Source: Verrucomicrobiia bacterium (GTDB taxonomy: Bacteria > Verrucomicrobiota > Verrucomicrobiia > Palsa-1439). Taken from it: a stretch of DNA of 64,000 bases. The stretch is from positions 57,427 to 121,426 of the forward strand of contig DATLVI010000015.1 in the NCBI GenBank assembly GCA_035577545.1. Reading direction: 5' to 3'. Shown here piece after piece: positions 35,975 to 44,201 of this stretch (position 1 is the stretch's first letter; the number at the start of each line of letters is the position of its first letter). The translations under genes were made by a program, and so were the position numbers. The notes under the pieces are model-generated. The model did not search any database, had not been told where the DNA came from, and saw only the letters and a list, made by a program, of their open reading frames with translations.

Positions 35975-36631
35975 TTAGTAGCGTTGGGGATTTGAATTCG
36001 GTTCTGGGGACGGGGCGCTTTCGTTCCTGGAAACTTTCGGTTGTTGGGCTTGCTGGAACCCCTTTTTGTACATGGACTCCGCGTCGTCGCCGTAACCAGA
36101 GACGAATCCGCGTTGAAACTCATCGCGGACCCAGGACGGCGCGTTGATGATGTAGGCTTGCAGGTATTCGACGAACCAGTCCCACGAGACCGCCTTTTTC
36201 CGCAGAGCCTTGCCCGCGTCGTGGCCGAGCATTAGGTAGCTGCGCCCATCGGTTGGGGGATAACCGGTACTCCTGTCGGTGTAGTAAGAAGCCGGCGGGC
36301 CGTAATCGTAATAGTAGTAACCGGGCGCATAATCATAATAGCCGTCGTAATAATAATACGGCGGATAATCATAGTAGTAGTACGGTGGCCAATAATACGG
36401 ATACCAGAACGGGAACGCGCCGAAGAAAAAGAAGCTGGATCGATCGTGGAACCGGTCATGATCGAAGCGATTTCCGCCACGGAAGCCGCCTCCCCAGTGA
36501 TTGCCCCACTGACCTGGTGAGCCTTGCTGCATCGGAGCGCCGCCTCCGCCCATGCGGGCGTTCGCGGACGGGAGAGCAAGCAAGGCTGATACCGCCGCCA
36601 CCGTGATTGCGTGACGAATAACACGTTTCAT
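35975..36631 (-). CDS. Exported Tyr-rich repeat protein, unknown function
   Basis: 218 residues from ATG 36631. Signal peptide MKRVIRHAITVAAVSALLAL cleaved near ANA. The mature N-terminus is Gly/Gln-rich. Then a striking Tyr/Pro/Asp tract (about 72-121) holds repeated DYPPYYYYDGYYDYAPG-like units, over half Tyr. After that comes a predicted globular helical domain: AGKALRKKAVSWDWFVEYLQ and DEFQRGFVSGYGDDAESMYKKG. Tyr-rich tracts are known in eggshell, adhesive and cross-linked proteins, so an extracellular or matrix role is possible, but that is only inference. Transcribed alone. Confidence 0.75.
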   Translation of the reverse strand: MKRVIRHAITVAAVSALLALPSANARMGGGGAPMQQGSPGQWGNHWGGGFRGGNRFDHDRFHDRSSFFFFGAFPFWYPYYWPPYYYYDYPPYYYYDGYYDYAPGYYYYDYGPPASYYTDRSTGYPPTDGRSYLMLGHDAGKALRKKAVSWDWFVEYLQAYIINAPSWVRDEFQRGFVSGYGDDAESMYKKGFQQAQQPKVSRNESAPSPEPNSNPQRY

Positions 36632-36755
36632 GTTTGCCCACCTCACTATCTATAGGTTAGATGCTTCAGAACAGGCTTTGGTTCAATAGTTGTCGCCAGC
36701 CAAAGGCATTGACGGTAAACCGGTTAGGTTATTTCTGGCTGAAAACAAGGGTCAA

Positions 36756-38273
36756 TTATTTACCGGCAGGCGGCAGGAAGAGATCGGCCATGTTGGTGGG
36801 CCACGATCGGCTGATGAGCGTCTTGCCACCTCCCAGATTCGCCAGGACGGCCTCGACCCGGTTACTGCTTCCAGCAGAGTCGCCAACCGGCACGGCCAAC
36901 GCGATTTCATTAGCGCTTCGCCAACTCGGGATGAGTTGCTCGGAGCTTTGTGTGTTCGTGTAGACGGCGGCCACTTGCAGTGGCACCACTTTTCCCGTGT
37001 CCAGGGACAAGATGCTCACCTGCCCGGCATTGCCGGGGATGGCGACTTTCTTCTTGTCCGGGCTGAGCACAAAGCGGTCGGCGCGGTTTGGGAGTTGGTC
37101 GATGTCCGCCGGGGAAATGACCGATACGACGGATTGGGTTGCACCTGCTGGGAGAGCAAATAGCGTGAGCTGACCAGGCATATCGGCGGTGATGGCCGGC
37201 AAGTGAACGGTAGCGGCGGCGAATAAGATCCGTCCATCCGGCAGGCAGGCCACGCGCGTGACGTGTTCACTGAGAAGCACTCCGGCGAAGTCTTTCGAGG
37301 GGGGCAATTCGACGAGCAACTGACCGTTCGTCCCGCAAACCTGCCGGGTCGTGATCGTACCGAGTTGCACACCCTTGCTGAGCAGTTCGTAAGGGAGGGT
37401 GGTTTTTGCGTAGACAAGGTTCTGGCCGTCGGTCGACCAGTCGGCTTCGGTAACGCCTTCGTCCACCAACGTGGCGTGAGCAGCGGCGGAGCCCGGGATG
37501 ACGTAGAGGGACGGGCGCCCCGGTGTTTCCGCGGTAAATGCAATCACCTGTCCGTTCGTGGAGGGGCTCGCCCACAGAATCGAGAACGGGAAACGGGCGA
37601 GCAATTGATCGGCCGGTGGTTCAGAGGGCAGGACATTGCGGATGATGATCTCGTGGATATCGGGAGTGAGATCGTCGATTTTGGCTTTCTCATCCGCCGG
37701 CATCGCGTCGAGGACGGGAGCGATGGCCTGCGGATTGATTTGTCGGAGATAGAAGGTCACGGACTGGAGCAACCATGCTCCGTTGTAGGTGTCGCCGATC
37801 TCTATTTTTTCCCATTTTTTGTACGGCACGGATTCCGAGAACTTGCTCCAGTCGTCGTGATAGTTTTTGATCGTGTTCACCAAATGGTCGGCGGCTTCGG
37901 TCACGCGGTCGATATTATTGGTGTCCAGCAACTGCGCGTACTCGTCCCAGGTTTTGGGTTTGACGGCGCGGACGGCGATGACGTGATGGGAATCTGGCAA
38001 CCAGGCGCGGGCGTCGGTTGCTGGGCCGAGAATGGTGCCGGAACCGTCGATCAACCAGGTGCCGTCGTTGCCCTGCACGAACGCGTGCTGGCCGTCGGGA
38101 GTCCAATGGATGAAGTCATGCAGGTCGCAGCCGGCGGTCAGTAACAACAGGCTGCCGGCTACGCAGCTTAGAAACCGGATGCCGTTTGGAGGGACGCGCT
38201 TCGTCGCGTCCGTTTGTTTCATGCGGCCACGACGGAGCGTGGCCCTCCAGTGGAACATTTCGGCGATGGTCAT
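36756..38273 (-). CDS. Predicted beta-propeller lipoprotein in an ECF sigma operon
   Basis: 505 residues from ATG 38273, which overlaps the anti-sigma stop (ATGA). A lipobox (LLLLTAGCDLHDF) with Cys49 follows an unusually long N-region. ATG 38222 would give a normal lipoprotein signal (Cys32), and the extra 17 residues come from a palindromic repeat, listed separately. The rest has WD40/TolB-type blades: FIHWTPDGQHAFVQGNDGTWL, EADWSTDGQNLVYAKTT, RVACLPDGRILFAA, and RFVLSPDKKKVAIPG. A large insertion (about 105-200) precedes the later blades. It may be the surface reader or effector of the sigma/anti-sigma pair; no function is known. Confidence 0.78.
   Translation of the reverse strand: MTIAEMFHWRATLRRGRMKQTDATKRVPPNGIRFLSCVAGSLLLLTAGCDLHDFIHWTPDGQHAFVQGNDGTWLIDGSGTILGPATDARAWLPDSHHVIAVRAVKPKTWDEYAQLLDTNNIDRVTEAADHLVNTIKNYHDDWSKFSESVPYKKWEKIEIGDTYNGAWLLQSVTFYLRQINPQAIAPVLDAMPADEKAKIDDLTPDIHEIIIRNVLPSEPPADQLLARFPFSILWASPSTNGQVIAFTAETPGRPSLYVIPGSAAAHATLVDEGVTEADWSTDGQNLVYAKTTLPYELLSKGVQLGTITTRQVCGTNGQLLVELPPSKDFAGVLLSEHVTRVACLPDGRILFAAATVHLPAITADMPGQLTLFALPAGATQSVVSVISPADIDQLPNRADRFVLSPDKKKVAIPGNAGQVSILSLDTGKVVPLQVAAVYTNTQSSEQLIPSWRSANEIALAVPVGDSAGSSNRVEAVLANLGGGKTLISRSWPTNMADLFLPPAGK
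38188..38248. repeat. Facing pair of REP-like palindromes inside a coding region
   Basis: Two hairpins face each other: GGACGCG/CGCGTCC at 38192-38211 and GGCCACG/CGTGGCC at 38225-38244. They are enclosed by GGAGGG (38188-38193) and its complement CCCTCC (38243-38248). The pair falls in the 5' part of the lipoprotein gene and codes residues about 9-29 of its longest frame (WRATLRRGRMKQTDATKRVP), before the hydrophobic signal core. I did not find a second complete copy in the window. The layout is that of REP doublets (BIMEs). Confidence 0.75.
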
Positions 38274-38728
38274 TGTACTTTTTCCTTCGAGTTGGCGGCG
38301 GCGGAGGCCAACAGGTAGATCCGCTGATTGGACCAGAAGGGAAGCGATTCGATCTTGCTCTTCACGAGAGCTGGTTGGATCTTCGCGATCGTTGGTGGAT
38401 GCACGACGGCGACCTTTTCTGGAAGAGAGGTTGTGTGAATCAGCAGTGCGGTGAGGCCCACGCCGATGATGAACGATGCCGCGAGGGCCAATACCCGTTC
38501 GGTGCGGTGCCGCCAGACAAGCTGATGAATCTGGGTGGGCATCTCGACAACCGGCGCAGGGCGGCGCATGACCTCGGTGGCGAGGCGAACAGTTTCTTGT
38601 AATTCGCGGGCCTGTGTTGCCGCGGCGGGATCGTTGGCGAGATAATCGGCCAACAACACCTCCGCGTCGGGGTCGAGGCGTCCGAGCGCGCGGTCCATCA
38701 ACAGGCGTTCCAAAATATCGGGTTTCAT
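38270..38728 (-). CDS. Anti-sigma-factor-like membrane protein
   Basis: 152 residues from ATG 38728, overlapping the sigma gene stop (ATGA). A helical N-terminal half (MKPDILERLLMDRALGRLDPDAE, then LADYLANDPAAATQARELQE) has the shape of an anti-sigma domain, though the zinc HxxxCxxC of ZAS proteins is absent. One transmembrane helix follows (about 82-102: VLALAASFIIGVGLTALLIH) and a short periplasmic tail. Position directly after an ECF sigma gene supports the call. It should hold the sigma factor at the membrane until a signal arrives. Confidence 0.78.
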   Translation of the reverse strand: MKPDILERLLMDRALGRLDPDAEVLLADYLANDPAAATQARELQETVRLATEVMRRPAPVVEMPTQIHQLVWRHRTERVLALAASFIIGVGLTALLIHTTSLPEKVAVVHPPTIAKIQPALVKSKIESLPFWSNQRIYLLASAAANSKEKVQ

Positions 38729-39222
38729 GAATTTGTTTCCTCCGGCTTGGTCATCGTGCCGCGCAACTGGCGCACGGCGTTGTGCAGGCGCGAGCGGACG
38801 GTCCCGATGGGGATGTCCAGCACGTGGGCGATTTCTTCGTAGGACAATTCCTGTTCGAGCCGCAATTCCAGTGTGTCGCGCAATTCGGCGGGGAGAGTGT
38901 GAATGGCTTCGCGCATGGCGGCGAGACGGTCGTCTTTGGCGGCGGGTTCGGGCGCGGACTCGTACCACGTTTGGGCGACGGGCAGCGGATCGCGTTGTCG
39001 GCGGTAGTGTCGCGCGAGCATGTGACGGGCTATGCCGAAGAGCCAGGCGCGGGGCATGGTCACCGCCGACAGTTGATCCGTCTGGCGGACGACCTGCAGG
39101 AACGTTTCCTGCAAGAGGTCACCGGCCGTCGCGGTGTCGGGACAACGTCGGGCGAGGTAGCTATACAGCTCGCCTGAATGCTGCTGGTACAACTGTTCAA
39201 TCGAACCTGGCTCGGATTGCAC
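38725..39222 (-). CDS. ECF-type RNA polymerase sigma factor
   Basis: 165 residues from GTG 39222. Region 2 (IEQLYQQHSGELYSYLARR, DLLQETFLQVVRQ, MPRAWLFGIARHMLARHYRR) and region 4 (LPAELRDTLELRLEQELSYEEIAHVLDIPIGTVRSRLHNAVRQLR) are complete and regions 1 and 3 are absent, as in the extracytoplasmic-function group. It is first in a three-gene operon with the anti-sigma and lipoprotein genes. The promoter it reads is unknown; autoregulation is usual. Confidence 0.93.
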   Translation of the reverse strand: MQSEPGSIEQLYQQHSGELYSYLARRCPDTATAGDLLQETFLQVVRQTDQLSAVTMPRAWLFGIARHMLARHYRRQRDPLPVAQTWYESAPEPAAKDDRLAAMREAIHTLPAELRDTLELRLEQELSYEEIAHVLDIPIGTVRSRLHNAVRQLRGTMTKPEETNS

Positions 39223-39484
39223 GTTCGTAGGATTGTCTCCTGTATCCTAGTAGTTGCAAGTCGAACCCGAAAAGTTCACGGAAGGGGTGGAATTGCTGAA
39301 CTGAACTCATCACAAAACTGGTTTTTAACGACAATCAGGTGGTACGCGCGCATGCGGGTAGGAATCAATGTCCAGTGATCCGAACCCGCTTAAATGTGAA
39401 TAACTCAAGAAACAGCCCGTAAATGGCATGGATTTTTGTTGTTGCCAACGACTCGGCAAGGCACGTCCACTACCATTAGTAGGC

Positions 39485-39910
39485 TTACTGCGATCCGGCA
39501 GCCCGACCGATGCCGAAGAGACTGCGGGTTCGAGGTCGAAGAAGATAGTAGCAGAGAAATGGCCAAAGCAGGAAAGATATGGCCATGCCCCCTGTTTTCT
39601 TATCCCATCCGCAGCAATCGCCGGTTTCTCGGAGATGGGCAAGCCCGACGATCCCTCCGTATGCCATTGTAGACCCCCAAAATAAGAAGTTGAGGGTAGC
39701 CCACCACCACGCCCACTTCCTGAGGCGAAAGAAGTCTAGGGACGCAATTACGTCAAGTAATCCAATGGTCAAGAGAACCGCAAAGGCTTGCCAGTCCACA
39801 GGATGAATTGTGAACTGAAGAATTGACATAAAAACCAAGAACAGCCCGATCAATGCTGCGCTGATGGCGAGAGCAAGTATTCCGGGCGGAACTGACCTTC
39901 TCATTGCCAT
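39485..39910 (-). CDS. Small four-helix membrane protein, unknown function
   Basis: 141 residues with four hydrophobic helices (about 9-30, 41-60, 67-88, 107-124). The stretch DFFRLRKWAWWWATLNFLFWGS carries a Trp-rich amphipathic motif. A Cys-Cys pair lies in the last loop (GDCCGWDKK). I do not recognise a family. It stands alone, with about 260 nt upstream of the sigma operon and 120 nt to the GNAT gene. Confidence 0.6.
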   Translation of the reverse strand: MAMRRSVPPGILALAISAALIGLFLVFMSILQFTIHPVDWQAFAVLLTIGLLDVIASLDFFRLRKWAWWWATLNFLFWGSTMAYGGIVGLAHLRETGDCCGWDKKTGGMAISFLLWPFLCYYLLRPRTRSLFGIGRAAGSQ

Positions 39911-40030
39911 ACTGAATGGTAGCCTTTCACCCTCAACAACTCAAGGGCATTGGTAAGGTTTCCAAATTCTCCCGCCGATCCGCCCATTTCGCAAGCCAAA
40001 CGAGCCGACTGTCTGAATCTTCAACCCGCT

Positions 40031-40507
40031 TTAATGGCCTTTGTCGCTGCCTATCCGCTTCTCGTAAAAAATGCAGTCGACGATGCCGAGTTTGCCGCGG
40101 CGGACTTCCTGGTAGCCGTTTTTGGTGTAGAAATGTTGGGCGCCTACGAGGACGACGGCGGTGTCGAGGTGCAAGACGGAGTAGCCCAGTTCTCGGGCGC
40201 GTTTCTCCAGGGCCGTGTAGATTGCCTGTCCGAATCCTTGTCTTTGAAAGTCGGTGTGGACGCGCATGCGTTTGATTTCGGCTCGATCCGGATCGGTTCG
40301 GCGGAGGGCGCCCATCGCGACGACTCGGTCTTCGATGGTGCCGACGAGAAATTCGCCGCCGTTGTTCAGGTAGACAGCTTCGATCTGACCCAGATCGACG
40401 TCAAAAGGGCTGTCGTGAATGTAAGCGCCGGCGGCGAGCAGGGCTGTTTTGTGCAAGTCCCACACGGCGGGGTGGTCGGATGATTGGTAGCGGCGGATTG
40501 TTAGCAT
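40031..40507 (-). CDS. GNAT-family N-acetyltransferase
   Basis: 158 residues. Acetyl-CoA-dependent N-acetyltransferase fold: strand beta4 ending EIKRMRVHTDFQRQGFGQAIYTALEKRARELG, with the Arg/Gln-x-x-Gly-x-Gly/Ala pyrophosphate loop (QRQGFGQA), then LHLDTAVVLVGAQHFYTKNGY, the usual motif B. Substrate unknown. Transcribed divergently from the debranching-type enzyme across a 680-nt repeat-containing gap. Confidence 0.87.
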   Translation of the reverse strand: MLTIRRYQSSDHPAVWDLHKTALLAAGAYIHDSPFDVDLGQIEAVYLNNGGEFLVGTIEDRVVAMGALRRTDPDRAEIKRMRVHTDFQRQGFGQAIYTALEKRARELGYSVLHLDTAVVLVGAQHFYTKNGYQEVRRGKLGIVDCIFYEKRIGSDKGH

Positions 40508-40779
40508 GATTGAGCCGGTGGGTTGAAATTACAGAAGGGAGGCGAGGAAAACGAGGATTTATGGGGGCTCACACAAAACCGGCGAGGAGACGGTTGCGGC
40601 GAAAACAACATCGCCGCGTGTCGTGCAGCCAGTGCTGCACTCCGCTTTCTTCTGTACATCGGATTCCGATAGTGGTATGATGCTGAACATGGATTGTTTG
40701 ACTGGCCACATTGGGGGGACGGTTCCTATTGAGTTAATGCTACGAAATGCAAGTTCCGGGCGGAGCAAAGAGACCCCCC

Positions 40780-40957
40780 ATACGTTTCTGCGAAACGAAC
40801 CCAATTTATTTTTGCGTAGTTTATGTTCTATCGATTTTAGATACAGGGACTTATGCTGCTTGCAGTCACGTTTGCAAATGGGTTCGTTTTGGAAAACGAA
40901 CCCAATTTCAGGGGGTAATTGAAGGCTGAAAGCATAGATTTGATGAAAACGAACCCA
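40780..40957. repeat. Dispersed hairpin repeat, copy 2
   Basis: Left arm 40780-40807 is identical over 28 nt to 5634-5661. The right hairpin core 40880-40908 is identical over 29 nt to 5736-5764. A third, partial right-arm unit (AAAACGAACCCA) lies at 40946-40957. The inner part differs completely from copy 1. Both copies lie in divergent intergenic regions. The conservation of ends and hairpin with a free middle is what one expects of a REP- or MITE-like element. Confidence 0.85.
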
Positions 40958-40998
40958 CATTCAGTAGGGGGCTGACGAAGATGATGCTACGTCGCGAA

Positions 40999-41075
40999 CC
41001 GCGGTCAGCGCCCGCGGCTACAGGAGAGATGGAATGCGGCTTAATTTTATCCGCGCCTTACGACGCGGCTACAGG
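40999..41075. repeat. Two short GC palindromes sharing a 12-nt core
   Basis: Unit 1: inverted repeat CCGCGG at 40999-41004 and 41012-41017, then CGCGGCTACAGG at 41013-41024. Unit 2: CCGCG at 41051-41055 with CGCGG at 41064-41068, and the same CGCGGCTACAGG at 41064-41075. They lie 110-190 nt before the debranching-type gene and differ from the AT-richer hairpin repeat next to them, so they belong to a second repeat family. Confidence 0.65.
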
Positions 41076-41185
41076 GCCGATATTTGGCGGCGTGGCGGAG
41101 GGGCGACTTGAATTTGCTTTTCGCGGCGCGGGGAAGGGGTTACACTGCGTTCGGCGTTACACGGCTGCGGTAGGCGAACGGCAGC

Positions 41186-43138
41186 ATGAAAACGATCTTC
41201 GATCAGTCTGAGTGCCAGAATCTTAAGAATGCGCTCGGCAAGGAGTGGTTGGAAACCAACGGCCTTGGCGGGTTCGCTTCTTCCACAATCATCGGCGCCA
41301 ATACGCGGCGGCAGCACGGGCTTTTGATTGCGTCGCAGCGGCCGCCGGTGGAACGGCACGTGTTGCTCGCGAAATTCGAGGAGCGCGTGTTGATCGGCGG
41401 ACACGAGTCCTCGATATCCACGAACCTTTACCCCGGCACGATTTTCCCCCACGGATTCAATGTCCAGATGGAGTTTCGGTTGCGTCCGTGGCCGACGTTT
41501 CGGTATGCGGACCACGATTTTGAAATCGAGAAGAGCCTATTTCTCGTGCACGGGGAGAACACGGTGGTGGTCAGCTATCGCAATTTGCGGTCGCGCACGC
41601 CGATCGACCTGAAGCTGCGGCCGTTGCTGGCGTTTCGCGACTATAGTGCGCTTGCCAAGCGCGATGAGAAGGTCAACCTGGCGGTCGAGCGCACCAACGG
41701 CACGCTTTCGGTGCAGCCGTACGCTAATCTGCCGCGGCTTTATTTCTATGCGAAGCCCGACGCGGTGGACACGAAGTCGGATTGGTACATGGATTTCACG
41801 TATCCGGTAGAGCAAGAGCGCGGCCTGGATTTCCAGGAAGATTTGTTCACGCCGTTTGAGCTGTCGTACCGGCTGACCGAGGGACAGACCGTCTACCTCG
41901 TCGTTTCGACGGACAAGAAGAACGCGGTCAACGCGGAAGATCTCGTCGCGAGCGAGCGACAACGCCGCAAGGAATTCGAGCAGGTGGGCGATGCGTGGCG
42001 GCAGCCGCTGGTCATTGCGGCGAATTCGTTCATTGCACGGCGGGGGAAAGACAACCTGACGGTGCTGGCCGGTTATCCGTGGTTCACGGATTGGGGCCGC
42101 GACACGATGATTGCTTTGCCGGGGCTCACGTTGACGCCCCAACGGTACGACGTCGCGCGCAAGATTTTGCTGACCTTCGCCCAGTACTGCGACCGGGGAA
42201 TGATCCCGAATGTGTTCCCGGACGCGGGCGAGGAGCCGCAGTACAACACCGTGGACGCGTCGCTCTGGTTTGTGGTTTCGAGTTGGAAGTACTGGAAAGC
42301 GAGCGGCGACGACGAGGGGACCCGGCAGTTGTTGCCGGCGCTGGCGGAGGTGGTGAAATATTACAAGGAAGGCACGCGCTACGATATTCGCGCGGACGAC
42401 GACGGCCTGATCACGGCGGGTACGCTCGGCTCGCAGTTGACGTGGATGGATGTGAAGGTGGACGGTTACGTGCCGACGCCGCGCCACGGCAAGCCGGTTG
42501 AGATCAACGCGCTGTGGTTGAATGCGCTGCTCATGCTGGCCGAGATGGAGGAGAAACTGGCGCGGAACATCCATGCCGCGGTGGTCCTGCGCAAACTCGC
42601 CGACCAGGTCGCGGGCAATTTCGTCAAGGCGTTTTGGTTCCGTGAGGGCAATTATCTTTACGACGTGATCCAGGGTGACTTTCGCGACCCGAGCGTGCGG
42701 CCCAACCAAATCTTCGCCGTGAGCCTGCCGTATTCGCCGCTGGACAAGACGCAGCAGAAGGCGGTGCTCGACGTCGTGACGGAGCAGTTGCTGACGCCGT
42801 ATGGGCTGCGGTCGTTGACGCCGAAGAGCGACAAGTATTGCCCGAAGTACACGGGCAACCAGTGGCAACGCGATTGCGCGTATCATCAGGGGACGGTTTG
42901 GGCGTGGCTCATCGGGCCGTACTGCGACGCGTATGCGAAAGTCAACGGCACGGGCAAGACGCAGCGCAAGGAAATCGCCCGGATTATCCAGCCGCTGCTC
43001 GACCATTTGCAGGAAGCCGGGTTGGGAAGCATCTCGGAGATTTTTGACGGCAACTCACCGCATCGCCCGGTCGGGTGTTTCGCGCAGGCATGGAGCGTGA
43101 GCGAAGTACTGCGCGCGTACGATACCTACGTGCGGTGA
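41186..43138 (+). CDS. Glycogen-debranching-type amylo-alpha-1,6-glucosidase
   Basis: 650 residues, the bacterial GDE_N-GDE_C form. The N-terminal beta domain (about 1-270) opens WLETNGLGGFASSTIIGANTRRQHGLLIAS, the classical start. The C-terminal (alpha/alpha)6 barrel holds the catalytic region TVLAGYPWFTDWGRDTMIALPGL (Asp in DWGRD) and the substrate-site segment QWQRDCAYHQGTVWAWLIGPY. It cleaves alpha-1,6 branches of glycogen or limit dextrins. It lies alone with other glycogen genes absent; a cyclase-family gene follows 17 nt later, without obvious functional link. Confidence 0.9.
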   Translation: MKTIFDQSECQNLKNALGKEWLETNGLGGFASSTIIGANTRRQHGLLIASQRPPVERHVLLAKFEERVLIGGHESSISTNLYPGTIFPHGFNVQMEFRLRPWPTFRYADHDFEIEKSLFLVHGENTVVVSYRNLRSRTPIDLKLRPLLAFRDYSALAKRDEKVNLAVERTNGTLSVQPYANLPRLYFYAKPDAVDTKSDWYMDFTYPVEQERGLDFQEDLFTPFELSYRLTEGQTVYLVVSTDKKNAVNAEDLVASERQRRKEFEQVGDAWRQPLVIAANSFIARRGKDNLTVLAGYPWFTDWGRDTMIALPGLTLTPQRYDVARKILLTFAQYCDRGMIPNVFPDAGEEPQYNTVDASLWFVVSSWKYWKASGDDEGTRQLLPALAEVVKYYKEGTRYDIRADDDGLITAGTLGSQLTWMDVKVDGYVPTPRHGKPVEINALWLNALLMLAEMEEKLARNIHAAVVLRKLADQVAGNFVKAFWFREGNYLYDVIQGDFRDPSVRPNQIFAVSLPYSPLDKTQQKAVLDVVTEQLLTPYGLRSLTPKSDKYCPKYTGNQWQRDCAYHQGTVWAWLIGPYCDAYAKVNGTGKTQRKEIARIIQPLLDHLQEAGLGSISEIFDGNSPHRPVGCFAQAWSVSEVLRAYDTYVR

Positions 43139-43155
43139 GGGATTAACTTCGGGCG

Positions 43156-43797
43156 ATGACGAAGATTTACGACATCAGCGTGTTGGTCTATGAGGGGATG
43201 CCGACGTGGCCCGGTGATCCAAAATTTTCGAGCAGCCTGGCCAGCAGCATTAGCCGGGGTAATGCCGCCAACGTCTCGCATCTCGACATGGGCGCGCACA
43301 CGGGGACGCATGTTGATGCGCCATTTCATTTTTTTGCGAACGGCACGGGTGTCGATCAACTTTCCCTGGAAACGCTCATCGGCCCATGCCGCGTCTTTGA
43401 TTTGACGGATGTTACGGGCGGCATCACGACGGCGGCTCTGGAGAAGTGCGATTTGCGAGGCGTGACGCGGGCGTTGTTCAAGACGCGGAACTCGCGGCAT
43501 TGGGCGCAGGACGACCGGGAATTCGACAAGGGGTTTACGGCGTTGTCCGCGGATGGGGCAGCGTATTTGGTCGCGCGGGGCGTGAAGTTGGTTGGTGTCG
43601 ATTATCTGTCGGTAGAAGGGTACGGCAATAAGGACCATGCGGTTCACGACACATTGCTGGGAGCGAACGTTGTGATCGTGGAAAGTTTGAATTTGTCGGA
43701 AGTTCCCGCGGGAGATTATGAGTTGATCGCGCTACCGGTGAAACTGAAGGGCGCGGACGGCGCGCCGGCGCGGGTGGTGTTGCGGGCGCTGATGTGA
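43156..43797 (+). CDS. Cyclase-family metal hydrolase (kynurenine-formamidase-like)
   Basis: 213 residues. The HTGTHVDAPFHF motif (residues 48-59) gives the zinc ligands of the cyclase/KynB family (HxGTHxDxPxH). The middle has GVDYLSVEGYG and HDTLLGANVVIVESLNL as in relatives. Family members open cyclic or formyl compounds such as N-formylkynurenine, or act in antibiotic synthesis; no kyn genes are nearby, so the substrate is undecided. The stop overlaps the next small gene (GTGA). Confidence 0.87.
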   Translation: MTKIYDISVLVYEGMPTWPGDPKFSSSLASSISRGNAANVSHLDMGAHTGTHVDAPFHFFANGTGVDQLSLETLIGPCRVFDLTDVTGGITTAALEKCDLRGVTRALFKTRNSRHWAQDDREFDKGFTALSADGAAYLVARGVKLVGVDYLSVEGYGNKDHAVHDTLLGANVVIVESLNLSEVPAGDYELIALPVKLKGADGAPARVVLRALM

Positions 43798-44168
43798 ATG
43801 ACGCAACGGCAACGCGGAGTTCGTCAGCGAAGCGCGGCGCGACGCTCAACGCGGTCGGGGTCATCGTGCTGGTCCTCGGGATGGTCGGGGCCTGCGTTGT
43901 TTATGCGATGGGACAGAATCGGTCGATGGGGCAGGACGCCAATGCGGACGGAAGCTGGCAGGATGGTTCGCTGGCACCGGCGGATTCAAAAAGCTTCTCG
44001 CGCGATGTGCAAATGTACAATGGAACGGCTGGCGTCCTGGTGATGAAGTGGTGGCACTTGTGTGACGAGCTGAAACCTCCCGGATCGGTGGCCATTATCA
44101 TAGCGGGATGTTCCGTTATCGCGGCGACTGCGTGTTTTGTGACGGCGAGGCGAAACAATGGAGCTTGA
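43794..44168 (+). CDS. Small membrane protein, unknown function
   Basis: 124 residues from GTG 43794, overlapping the previous stop by 4 nt. Two hydrophobic helices (about 19-40: GVIVLVLGMVGACVVYAMGQ, and 96-117: AIIIAGCSVIAATACFVTA), with a 55-residue hydrophilic loop between. The first 16 residues are polar. Not recognised. The coupling to the cyclase gene suggests a partner or just polycistronic packing. fabI follows after 33 nt. Confidence 0.6.
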   Translation: MNDATATRSSSAKRGATLNAVGVIVLVLGMVGACVVYAMGQNRSMGQDANADGSWQDGSLAPADSKSFSRDVQMYNGTAGVLVMKWWHLCDELKPPGSVAIIIAGCSVIAATACFVTARRNNGA

Positions 44169-44201
44169 TTGTTGCCCTGTGTTTCTTAAGTATCTTTGGA
44201 C

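Larger units (their letters stand above)
40508..41185. other. Divergent intergenic region with repeats
   Basis: About 680 nt between the starts of the GNAT gene (minus) and the debranching-type gene (plus). It contains the second copy of the hairpin repeat (40780-40957) and a pair of short GC palindromes (40999-41075). I see no gene: the frames here translate to repeat-derived peptides. Promoters for both flanking genes must lie here, but no convincing boxes were found. Confidence 0.7.

Noticed and set aside
41537..43006. 489-codon minus-strand frame inside the debranching-type gene
   Set aside because: Arg/His/Leu-rich translation with no motif; the plus strand encodes an intact enzyme.
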